A program made the translations under genes and the position numbers. Of a stretch of 64,000 bases of DNA, positions 1 through 11,760 are shown in pieces. Location of the stretch: positions 14,783,357 through 14,847,356 of the forward strand of contig OZ025207.1 of assembly GCA_964019055.1 (NCBI GenBank). Reading direction: 5' to 3'. The notes beneath the pieces are model-generated. The model was given only the letters and a program-made list of their open reading frames with translations. It did no database searches and was not told where the DNA came from. Each line of letters begins with the position of its first letter. Position 1 is the stretch's first letter. The DNA comes from Anthopleura xanthogrammica. Its lineage: Eukaryota; Cnidaria; Anthozoa; Actiniaria; Actiniidae.

Positions 1-3000
1 AAAGTTGGGATTTTTGCCCACCCCGGGGTCATCGAAAAATTCAATTTTTCCACTATTTTTCCACTATTTTAGCCAAAATGATTTTGGAGCCAAATACTTA
101 CCGAGAGGGTCCCTTCTGGTCAGTGACTTATGTCTGAATGATTTGCTATTGATTTCTGTGAAAAAGAGACCAAGGTTTAGCAAGTTGCAAAGTTGGGATT
201 TTTGCCCACCCCGGGGTCATCGAAAAATTCAATTTTTCCACTATTTTAGCCAAAATGATTTTGGAGCCAAATACTTACCGAGAGGGTCCCTTCTGGTCAG
301 TGACTTATGTCTGAATGATTTGCTATTGATTTCTGTGAAAAAGAGACCAAGGTTTAGCAAGTTGCAAAATTGGAATTTTTGCCCACCCCGGGGTCATCGA
401 AAAATTCAATTTTTCCACTATTTTAGCCAAAATGATTTTTGAGCCAAATACTTACCGAGAGGGTCCCTTCTGGTCAGTGACTTATGTCTGAATGATTTGC
501 TATTGATTTCTGTGAAAAAGAGACCAAGGTTTAGCAAGTTGCAAAGTTGGGATTTTTGCCCACCCCGGGGTCATCGAAAAATTCAATTTTTCCACTATTT
601 TAGCCAAAATGATTTTGGAGCCAAATACTTACCGAGAGGGTCCCTTCTGGTCAGTGACTTATGTCTGAATGATTTGCTATTGATTTCTGTGAAAAAGAGA
701 CCAAGGTTTAGCAAGTTGCAAAGTTGGGATTTTTGCCCACCCCGGGGTCATCGAAAAATTCAATTTTTCCACTATTTTAGCCAAAATGATTTTTGAGCCA
801 AATACTTACCGAGAGGGTCCCTTCTGGTCAGTGACTTATGTCTGAATGATTTGCTATTGATTTCTGTGAAAAAGAGACCAAGGTTTAGCAAGTTGCAAAG
901 TTGGAATTTTTGCCCACCCCGGGGTCATCGAAAAATTCAATTTTTCCACTATTTTAGCCAAAATGATTTTGGAGCCAAATACTTACCGAGAGGGTCCCTT
1001 CTGGTCAGTGACTTATGTCTGAATGATTTGCTATTGATTTCTGTGAAAAAGAGTCACGGTTTAGCAAGTTGCAAAGTTGGAATTTTTGCCCACCCCGGGG
1101 TCATCGAAAAATTCAATTTTTCCACTATTTTAGCCAAAATGATTTTTGAGCCAAATACTTACCGAGAGGGTCCCTTCTGGTCAGTGACTTATGTCTGAAT
1201 GATTTGCTATTGATTTCTGTGAAAAAGAGACCAAGGTTTAGCAAGTTGCAAAGTTGGGATTTTTGCCCACCCCGGGGTCATCGAAAAATTCAATTTTTCC
1301 ACTATTTTAGCCAAAATGATTTTGGAGCCAAATACTTACCGAGAGGGTCCCTTCTGGTCAGTGACTTATGTCTGAATGATTTGCTATTGATTTCTGTGAA
1401 AAAGAGACCAAGGTTTAGCAAGTTGCAAAGTTGGGATTTTTGCCCACCCCGGGGTCATCGAAAAATTCAATTTTTCCACTATTTTAGCCAAAATGATTTT
1501 GGAGCCAAATACTTACCGAGAGGGTCCCTTCTGGTCAGTGACTTATGTCTGAATGATTTGCTATTGATTTCTGTGAAAAAGAGACCAAGGTTTAGCAAGT
1601 TGCAAAGTTGGGATTTTTGCCCACCCCGGGGTCATCGAAAAATTCAATTTTTCCACTATTTTAGCCAAAATGATTTTGGAGCCAAATACTTACCGAGAGG
1701 GTCCCTTCTGGTCAGTGACTTATGTCTGAATGATTTGCTATTGATTTCTGTGAAAAAGAGACCAAGGTTTAGCAAGTTGCAAAGTTGGAATTTTTGCCCA
1801 CCCCGGGGTCATCGAAAAATTCAATTTTTCCACTATTTTAGCCAAAATGATTTTTGAGCCAAATACTTACCGAGAGGGTCCCTTCTGGTCAGTGACTTAT
1901 GTCTGAATGATTTGCTATTGATTTCTGTGAAAAAGAGACCAAGGTTTAGCAAGTTGCAAAGTTGGGATTTTTGCCCACCCCGGGGTCATCGAAAAATTCA
2001 ATTTTTCCACTATTTTAGCCAAAATGATTTTGGAGCCAAATACTTACCGAGAGGGTCCCTTCTGGTCAGTGACTTATGTCTGAATGATTTGCTATTGATT
2101 TCTGTGAAAAAGAGACCAAGGTTTAGCAAGTTGCAAAGTTGGGATTTTTGCCCACCCCGGGGTCATCGAAAAATTCAATTTTTCCACTATTTTAGCCAAA
2201 ATGATTTTGGAGCCAAATACTTACCGAGAGGGTCCCTTCTGGTCAGTGACTTATGTCTGAATGATTTGCTATTGATTTCTGTGAAAAAGAGACCAAGGTT
2301 TAGCAAGTTGCAAAGTTGGGATTTTTGCCCACCCCGGGGTCATCGAAAAATTCAATTTTTCCACTATTTTAGCCAAAATGATTTTGGAGCCAAATACTTA
2401 CCGAGAGGGTCCCTTCTGGTCAGTGACTTATGTCTGAATGATTTGCTATTGATTTCTGTGAAAAAGAGACCAAGGTTTAGCAAGTTGCAAAGTTGGGATT
2501 TTTGCCCACCCCGGGGTCATCGAAAAATTCAATTTTTCCACTATTTTAGCCAAAATGATTTTGGAGCCAAATACTTACCGAGAGGGTCCCTTCTGGTCAG
2601 TGACTTATGTCTGAATGATTTGCTATTGATTTCTGTGAAAAAGAGACCAAGGTTTAGCAAGTTGCAAAGTTGGGATTTTTGCCCACCCCGGGGTCATCGA
2701 AAAATTCAATTTTTCCACTATTTTAGCCAAAATGATTTTGGAGCCAAATACTTACCGAGAGGGTCCCTTCTGGTCAGTGACTTATGTCTGAATGATTTGC
2801 TATTGATTTCTGTGAAAAAGAGACCAAGGTTTAGCAAGTTGCAAAGTTGGGATTTTTGCCCACCCCGGGGTCATCGAAAAATTCAATTTTTTCCACTATT
2901 TTAGCCAAAATGATTTTGGAGCCAAATACTTACCGAGAGGGTCCCTTCTGGTCAGTGACTTATGTCTGAATGATTTGCTATTGATTTCTGTGAAAAAGAG

Positions 3001-3583
3001 ACCAAGGTTTAGCAAGTTGCAAAGTTGGGATTTTTGCCCACCCCGGGGTCATCGAAAAATTCAATTTTTCCACTATTTTAGCCAAAATGATTTTGGAGCC
3101 AAATACTTACCGAGAGGGTCCCTTCTGGTCAGTGACTTATGTCTGAATGATTTGCTATTGATTTCTGTGAAAAAGAGACCAAGGTTTAGCAAGTTGCAAA
3201 GTTGGGATTTTTGCCCACCCCGGGGTCATCGAAAAATTCAATTTTTCCACTATTTTAGCCAAAATGATTTTGGAGCCAAATACTTACCGAGAGGGTCCCT
3301 TCTGGTCAGTGACTTATGTCTGAATGATTTGCTATTGATTTCTGTGAAAAAGAGACCAAGGTTTAGCAAGTTGCAAAATTGGAATTTTTGCCCACCCCGG
3401 GGTCATCGAAAAATTCAATTTTTCCACTATTTTAGCCAAAATGATTTTGGAGCAAAATACTTACCGAGAGGGTCCCTTCTGGTCAGTGACTTATGTCTGA
3501 ATGATTTGCTATTGATTTCTGTGAAAAAGAGACCAAGGTTTAGCAAGTTGCAAAGTTGGGATTTTTGCCCACCCCGGGGTCAT
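1..3583. repeat. 177-bp satellite array, left segment
   Basis: Tandem monomers of exactly 177 bp: the landmark AAAGTTGGGA/AAATTGGAA recurs at 189, 366, 543 and so on. About 20 copies lie before the gap. The first monomer is 188 bp because CCACTATTTTT is duplicated, and one near 2887 is 178 bp through an extra T. A G-to-T change (GATTTTTGAG instead of GATTTTGGAG) marks some monomers near 437, 791, 1145 and 1852, mostly spaced by multiples of 354 bp, and is not seen to the right of the gap. Monomers are otherwise nearly identical, so the segment has been homogenised recently. The array runs off the left edge of the window. Confidence 0.99.
21..37 (-). other. CENP-B-box-like motif (first example; recurs in most monomers)
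   Basis: The plus strand reads CCCCGGGGTCATCGAAA, so the minus strand reads TTTCGATGACCCCGGGG. The published conserved CENP-B box pattern is NTTCGNNNNANNCGGGN. All fixed positions match except the central A, which is C here. The same 17 bp recur every 177 bp. CCGAGG variants keep the fixed positions, while the two CCCTGGGG monomers near 8126 and 9010 lose one. Binding by a CENP-B-like protein is inference. Confidence 0.45.
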
Positions 3584-3783
3584 NNNNNNNNNNNNNNNNN
3601 NNNNNNNNNNNNNNNNNNNNNNNNNNNNNNNNNNNNNNNNNNNNNNNNNNNNNNNNNNNNNNNNNNNNNNNNNNNNNNNNNNNNNNNNNNNNNNNNNNNN
3701 NNNNNNNNNNNNNNNNNNNNNNNNNNNNNNNNNNNNNNNNNNNNNNNNNNNNNNNNNNNNNNNNNNNNNNNNNNNNNNNNNNN
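3584..3783. other. assembly gap of 200 N
   Basis: Exactly 200 N inside the satellite. The monomer phase does not carry across it: the last monomer start before the gap is 3552 and the first after it is 3857. The interval of 305 bp is not a multiple of 177. The gap length is therefore a placeholder, and the true number of missing monomers is unknown. Confidence 0.99.
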
Positions 3784-6179
3784 CTGGTCAGTGACTTATG
3801 TCTGAATGATTTGCTATTGATTTCTGTGAAAAAGAGACCAAGGTTTAGCAAGTTGCAAAGTTGGGATTTTTGCCCACCCCGAGGTCATCGAAAAATTCAA
3901 TTTTTCCACTATTTTAGCCAAAATGATTTTGAAGCCAAATACTTACCGAGAGGGTCCCTTCTGGTCAGTGACTTATGTCTGAATGATTTGCTATTGATTT
4001 CTGTGAAAAAGAGACCAAGGTTTAGCAAGTTGCAAAGTTGGGATTTTTGCCCACCCCGGGGTCATCGAAAAATTCAATTTTTCCACTATTTTAGCCAAAA
4101 TGATTTTGGAGCCAAATACTTACCGAGAGGGTCCCTTCTGGTCAGTGACTTATGTATGAATGATTTGCTATTGATTTCTGTGAAAAAGAGACCAAGGTTT
4201 AGCAAGTTGCAAAATTGGAATTTTTGCCCACCCCGGGGTCATCGAAAAATTCAATTTTTCCACTATTTTAGCCAAAATGATTTTGGAGCCAAATACTTAC
4301 CGAGAGGGTCCCTTCTGGTCAGTGACTTATGTCTGAATGATTTGCTATTGATTTCTGTGAAAAAGAGACCAAGGTTTAGCAAGTTGCAAAATTGGAATTT
4401 TTGCCCACCCCGGGGTCATCGAAAAATTCAATTTTTCCACTATTTTAGCCAAATTGATTTTGGAGCCAAATACTTACTGAGAGGATCCCTTCTGGTCAGT
4501 GACTTATGTCTGAATGATTTGCTATTGATTTCTGTGAAAAAGAGACCAAGGTTTAGCAAGTTGCAAAGTTGGGATTTTTGCCCACCCCGGGGTCATCGAA
4601 AAATTCAATTTTTCCACTATTTTAGCCAAAATGATTTTGGAGCCAAATACTTACCGAGAGGGTCCCTTCTGGTCAGTGACTTATGTCTGAATGATTTGCT
4701 ATTGATTTCTGTGAAAAAGAGACCAAGGTTTAGCAAGTTGCAAAGTTGGGATTTTTGCCCACCCCGGGGTCATCGAAAAATTCAATTTTTCCACTATTTT
4801 AGCCAAAATGATTTTGGAGCCAAATACTTACCGAGAGGGTCCCTTCTGGTCAGTGACTTATGTCTGAATGATTTGCTATTGATTTCTGTGAAAAAGAGAC
4901 CAAGGTTTAGCAAGTTGCAAAGTTGGGATTTTTGCCCACCCCGAGGTCATCGAAAAATTCAATTTTTCCACTATTTTAGCCAAAATGATTTTGGAGCCAA
5001 ATACTTACCGAGAGGGTCCCTTCTGGTCAGTGACTTATGTCTGAATGATTTGCTATTGATTTCTGTGAAAAAGAGACCAAGGTTTAGCAAGTTGCAAAGT
5101 TGGGATTTTTGCCCACCCCGGGGTCATCGAAAAATTCAATTTTTCCACTATTTTAGCCAAAATGATTTTGGAGCCAAATACTTACCGAGAGGGTCCCTTC
5201 TGGTCAGTGACTTATGTATGAATGATTTGCTATTGATTTCTGTGAAAAAGAGACCAAGGTTTAGCAAGTTGCAAAATTGGAATTTTTGCCCACCCCGGGG
5301 TCATCGAAAAATTCAATTTTTCCACTATTTTAGCCAAAATGATTTTGGAGCCAAATACTTACCGAGAGGGTCCCTTCTGGTCAGTGACTTATGTCTGAAT
5401 GATTTGCTATTGATTTCTGTGAAAAAGAGACCAAGGTTTAGCAAGTTGCAAAATTGGAATTTTTGCCCACCCCGGGGTCATCGAAAAATTCAATTTTTCC
5501 ACTATTTTAGCCAAATTGATTTTGGAGCCAAATACTTACTGAGAGGATCCCTTCTGGTCAGTGACTTATGTCTGAATGATTTGCTATTGATTTCTGTGAA
5601 AAAGAGACCAAGGTTTAGCAAGTTGCAAAATTGGGATTTTTGCCCACCCCGGGGTCATCGAAAAATTCAATTTTTCCACTATTTTAGCCAAAATGATTTT
5701 GAAGCCAAATACTTACCGAGAGGGTCCCTTCTGGTCAGTGACTTATGTCTGAATGATTTGCTATTGATTTCTGTGAAAAAGAGACCAAGGTTTAGCAAGT
5801 TGCAAAGTTGGGATTTTTGCCCACCCCGGGGTCATCGAAAAATTCAATTTTTCCACTATTTTAGCCAAAATGATTTTGGAGCCAAATACTTACCGAGAGG
5901 GTCCCTTCTGGTCAGTGACTTATGTCTGAATGATTTGCTATTGATTTCTGTGAAAAAGAGACCAAGGTTTAGCAAGTTGCAAAATTGGAATTTTTGCTAA
6001 CCCCGGGGTCATCGAAAAATTCAATTTTTCCACTATTTTAGCCAAATTGATTTTGGAGCCAAATACTTACTGAGAGGGTCCCTTCTGGTCAGTGACTTAT
6101 GTCTGAATGATTTGCTATTGATTTCTGTGAAAAAGAGACCAAGGTTTAGCAAGTTGCAAAGTTGGGATTTTTGCCCACC

Positions 6180-7780
6180 CCGGGGTCATCGAAAAATTCA
6201 ATTTTTCCACTATTTTAGCCAAAATGATTTTGAAGCCAAATACTTACCGAGAGGGTCCCTTCTGGTCAGTGACTTATGTCTGAATGATTTGCTATTGATT
6301 TCTGTGAAAAAGAGACCAAGGTTTAGCAAGTTGCAAAGTTGGGATTTTTGCCCACCCCGGGGTCATCGAAAAATTCAATTTTTCCACTATTTTAGCCAAA
6401 TTGATTTTGGAGCCAAATACTTACTGAGAGGGTCCCTTCTGGTCAGTGACTTATGTCTGAATGATTTGCTATTGATTTCTGTGAAAAAGAGACCAAGGTT
6501 TAGCAAGTTGCAAAGTTGGGATTTTTGCCCACCCCGAGGTCATCGAAAAATTCAATTTTTCCACTATTTTAGCCAAAATGATTTTGAAGCCAAATACTTA
6601 CCGAGAGGGTCCCTTCTGGTCAGTGACTTATGTCTGAATGATTTGCTATTGATTTCTGTGAAAAAGAGACCAAGGTTTAGCAAGTTGCAAAGTTGGGATT
6701 TTTGCCCACCCCGGGGTCATCGAAAAATTCAATTTTTCCACTATTTTAGCCAAAATGATTTTGAAGCCAAATACTTACCGAGAGGGTCCCTTCTGGTCAG
6801 TGACTTATGTCTGAATGATTTGCTATTGATTTCTGTGAAAAAGAGACCAAGGTTTAGCAAGTTGCAAAGTTGGGATTTTTGCCCACCCCGGGGTCATCGA
6901 AAAATTCAATTTTTCCACTATTTTAGCCAAATTGATTTTGGAGCCAAATACTTACTGAGAGGGTCCCTTCTGGTCAGTGACTTATGTCTGAATGATTTGC
7001 TATTGATTTCTGTGAAAAAGAGGCCAAGGTTTAGCAAGTTGCAAAGTTGGGATTTTTGCCCACCCCGAGGTCATCGAAAAATTCAATTTTTCCACTATTT
7101 TAGCCAAAATGATTTTGGAGCCAAATACTTACCGAGAGGGTCCCTTCTGGTCAGTGACTTATGTCTGAATGATTTGCTATTGATTTCTGTGAAAAAGAGA
7201 CCAAGGTTTAGCAAGTTGCAAAGTTGGGATTTTTGCCCACCCCGGGGTCATCGAAAAATTCAATTTTTCCACTATTTTAGCCAAAATGATTTTGAAGCCA
7301 AATACTTACCGAGAGGGTCCCTTCTGGTCAGTGACTTATGTCTGAATGATTTGCTATTGATTTCTGTGAAAAAGAGACCAAGGTTTAGCAAGTTGCAAAG
7401 TTGGGATTTTTGCCCACCCCGGGGTCATCGAAAAATTCAATTTTTCCACTATTTTAGCCAAATTGATTTTGGAGCCAAATACTTACTGAGAGGGTCCCTT
7501 CTGGTCAGTGACTTATGTCTGAATGATTTGCTATTGATTTCTGTGAAAAAGAGACCAAGGTTTAGCAAGTTGCAAAGTTGGGATTTTTGCCCACCCCGAG
7601 GTCATCGAAAAATTCAATTTTTCCACTATTTTAGCCAAAATGATTTTGGAGCCAAATACTTACCGAGAGGGTCCCTTCTGGTCAGTGACTTATGTCTGAA
7701 TGATTTGCTATTGATTTCTGTGAAAAAGAGACCAAGGTTTAGCAAGTTGCAAAGTTGGGATTTTTGCCCACCCCGGGGTC
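6180..7780. repeat. satellite higher-order repeat, 531-bp trimer zone
   Basis: The CCGAGG variant recurs at about 6535, 7066 and 7597, a spacing of 531 bp or three monomers. Each is followed by a monomer with CCGGGG and usually TGAAGCC, then one with CAAATTGATT and TTACTGAG. This defines a three-monomer higher-order unit present about three times. Confidence 0.85.
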
Positions 7781-9399
7781 ATCGAAAAATTCAATTTTTC
7801 CACTATTTTAGCCAAAATGATTTTGGAGCCAAATACTTACCGAGAGGGTCCCTTCTGGTCAGTGACTTATGTATGAATGATTTGCTATTGATTTCTGTGA
7901 AAAAGAGACCAAGGTTTAGCAAGTTGCAAAATTGGAATTTTTGCCCACCCCGGGGTCATCGAAAAATTCAATTTTTCCACTATTTTAGCCAAAATGATTT
8001 TGGAGCCAAATACTTACCGAGAGGGTCCCTTCTGGTCAGTGACTTATGTCTGAATGATTTGCTATTGATTTCTGTGAAAAAGAGACCAAGGTTTAGCAAG
8101 TTGCAAAATTGGAATTTTTGCCCACCCTGGGGTCATCGAAAAATTCAATTTTTCCACTATTTTAGCCAAAATGATTTTGGAGCCAAATACTTACCGAGAG
8201 GGTCCCTTCTGGTCAGTGACTTATGTCTGAATGATTTGCTATTGATTTCTGTGAAAAAGAGACCAAGGTTTAGCAAGTTGCAAAGTTGGGATTTTTGCCC
8301 ACCCCGGGGTCATCGAAAAATTCAATTTTTCCACTATTTTAGCCAAAATGATTTTGAAGCCAAATACTTACCGAGAGGGTCCCTTCTGGTCAGTGACTTA
8401 TGTCTGAATGATTTGCTATTGATTTCTGTGAAAAAGAGACCAAGGTTTAGCAAGTTGCAAAGTTGGGATTTTTGCCCACCCCGGGGTCATCGAAAAATTC
8501 AATTTTTCCACTATTTTAGCCAAATTGATTTTGGAGCCAAATACTTACTGAGAGGGTCCCTTCTGGTCAGTGACTTATGTCTGAATGATTTGCTATTGAT
8601 TTCTGTGAAAAAGAGACCAAGGTTTAGCAAGTTGCAAAGTTGGGATTTTTGCCCACCCCGGGGTCATCGAAAAATTCAATTTTTCCACTATTTTAGCCAA
8701 AATGATTTTGGAGCCAAATACTTACCGAGAGGGTCCCTTCTGGTCAGTGACTTATGTATGAATGATTTGCTATTGATTTCTGTGAAAAAGAGACCAAGGT
8801 TTAGCAAGTTGCAAAATTGGAATTTTTGCCCACCCCGGGGTCATCGAAAAATTCAATTTTTCCACTATTTTAGCCAAAATGATTTTGGAGCCAAATACTT
8901 ACCGAGAGGGTCCCTTCTGGTCAGTGACTTATGTCTGAATGATTTGCTATTGATTTCTGTGAAAAAGAGACCAAGGTTTAGCAAGTTGCAAAATTGGAAT
9001 TTTTGCCCACCCTGGGGTCATCGAAAAATTCAATTTTTCCACTATTTTAGCCAAAATGATTTTGGAGCCAAATACTTACCGAGAGGGTCCCTTCTGGTCA
9101 GTGACTTATGTCTGAATGATTTGCTATTGATTTCTGTGAAAAAGAGACCAAGGTTTAGCAAGTTGCAAAATTGGAATTTTTGCCCACCCCGGGGTCATCG
9201 AAAAATTCAATTTTTCCACTATTTTAGCCAAATTGATTTTGGAGCCAAATACTTACTGAGAGGATCCCTTCTGGTCAGTGACTTATGTCTGAATGATTTG
9301 CTATTGATTTCTGTGAAAAAGAGACCAAGGTTTAGCAAGTTGCAAAGTTGGGATTTTTGCCCACCCCGGGGTCATCGAAAAATTCAATTTTTCCACTAT

Positions 9400-11110
9400 T
9401 TTAGCCAAAATGATTTTGGAGCCAAATACTTACCGAGAGGGTCCCTTCTGGTCAGTGACTTATGTCTGAATGATTTGCTATTGATTTCTGTGAAAAAGAG
9501 ACCAAGGTTTAGCAACTTGCAAAGTTGGGATTTTTGCCCACCCCGGGGTCATCGAAAAATTCAATTTTTCCACTATTTTAGCCAAATTGATTTTGGAGCC
9601 AAATACTTACTGAGAGGGTCCCTTCTGGTCAGTGACTTATGTCTGAATGATTTGCTATTGATTTCTGTGAAAAAGAGACCAAGGTTTAGCAAGTTGCAAA
9701 GTTGGGATTTTTGCCCACCCCGGGGTCATCGAAAAATTCAATTTTTCCACTATTTTAGCCAAATTGATTTTGGAGCCAAATACTTACTGAGAGGGTCCCT
9801 TCTGGTCAGTGACTTATGTCTGAATGATTTGCTATTGATTTCTGTGAAAAAGAGACCAAGGTTTAGCAAGTTGCAAAGTTGGGATTTTTGCCCACCCCGG
9901 GGTCATCGAAAAATTCAATTTTTCCACTATTTTAGCCAAAATGATTTTGAAGCCAAATACTTACCGAGAGGGTCCCTTCTGGTCAGTGACTTATGTCTGA
10001 ATGATTTGCTATTGATTTCTGTGAAAAAGAGACCAAGGTTTAGCAAGTTGCAAAGTTGGGATTTTTGCCCACCCCGGGGTCATCGAAAAATTCAATTTTT
10101 CCACTATTTTAGCCAAAATGATTTTGGAGCCAAATACTTACCGAGAGGGTCCCTTCTGGTCAGTGACTTATGTCTGAATGATTTGCTATTGATTTCTGTG
10201 AAAAAGAGACCAAGGTTTAGCAACTTGCAAAGTTGGGATTTTTGCCCACCCCGGGGTCATCGAAAAATTCAATTTTTCCACTATTTTAGCCAAATTGATT
10301 TTGGAGCCAAATACTTACTGAGAGGGTCCCTTCTGGTCAGTGACTTATGTCTGAATGATTTGCTATTGATTTCTGTGAAAAAGAGACCAAGGTTTAGCAA
10401 GTTGCAAAGTTGGGATTTTTGCCCACCCCGGGGTCATCGAAAAATTCAATTTTTCCACTATTTTAGCCAAATTGATTTTGGAGCCAAATACTTACTGAGA
10501 GGGTCCCTTCTGGTCAGTGACTTATGTCTGAATGATTTGCTATTGATTTCTGTGAAAAAGAGACCAAGGTTTAGCAAGTTGCAAAGTTGGGATTTTTGCC
10601 CACCCCGGGGTCATCGAAAAATTCAATTTTTCCACTATTTTAGCCAAATTGATTTTGGAGCCAAATACTTACTGAGAGGATCCCTTCTGGTCAGTGACTT
10701 ATGTCTGAATGATTTGCTATTGATTTCTGTGAAAAAGAGACCAAGGTTTAGCAAGTTGCAAAGTTGGGATTTTTGCCCACCCCGGGGTCATCGAAAAATT
10801 CAATTTTTCCACTATTTTAGCCAAAATGATTTTGGAGCCAAATACTTACCGAGAGGGTCCCTTCTGGTCAGTGACTTATGTCTGAATGATTTGCTATTGA
10901 TTTCTGTGAAAAAGAGACCAAGGTTTAGCAACTTGCAAAGTTGGGATTTTTGCCCACCCCGGGGTCATCGAAAAATTCAATTTTTCCACTATTTTAGCCA
11001 AATTGATTTTGGAGCCAAATACTTACTGAGAGGGTCCCTTCTGGTCAGTGACTTATGTCTGAATGATTTGCTATTGATTTCTGTGAAAAAGAGACCAAGG
11101 TTTAGCAAGT
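9400..11110. repeat. satellite higher-order repeat, 708-bp tetramer zone
   Basis: The variant AGCAACTTGC (normally AGCAAGTTGC) occurs at 9511, 10219 and 10927, spaced exactly 708 bp (four monomers). In each case it is followed by the CAAATTGATT monomer. The internal order of variants differs slightly between copies. Confidence 0.8.
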
Positions 11111-11760
11111 TGCAAAGTTGGGATTTTTGCCCACCCCGAGGTCATCGAAAAATTCAATTTTTCCACTATTTTAGCCAAAATGATTTTGGAGCCAAATACT
11201 TACCGAGAGGGTCCCTTCTGGTCAGTGACTTATGTCTGAATGATTTGCTATTGATTTCTGTGAAAAAGAGACCAAGGTTTAGCAAGTTGCAAAGTTGGGA
11301 TTTTTGCCCACCCCGGGGTCATCGAAAAATTCAATTTTTCCACTATTTTAGCCAAAATGATTTTGGAGCCAAATACTTACCGAGAGGGTCCCTTCTGGTC
11401 AGTGACTTATGTCTGAATGATTTGCTATTGATTTCTGTGAAAAAGAGACCAAGGTTTAGCAAGTTGCAAAATTGGAATTTTTGCCCACCCCGGGGTCATC
11501 GAAAAATTCAATTTTTCCACTATTTTAGCCAAATTGATTTTGGAGCCAAATACTTACCGAGAGGGTCCCTTCTGGTCAGTGACTTATGTCTGAATGATTT
11601 GCTATTGATTTCTGTGAAAAAGAGACCAAGGTTTAGCAAGTTGCAAAGTTGGGATTTTTGCCCACCCCGGGGTCATCGAAAAATTCAATTTTTCCACTAT
11701 TTTAGCCAAAATGATTTTGGAGCCAAATACTTACCGAGAGGGTCCCTTCTGGTCAGTGAC

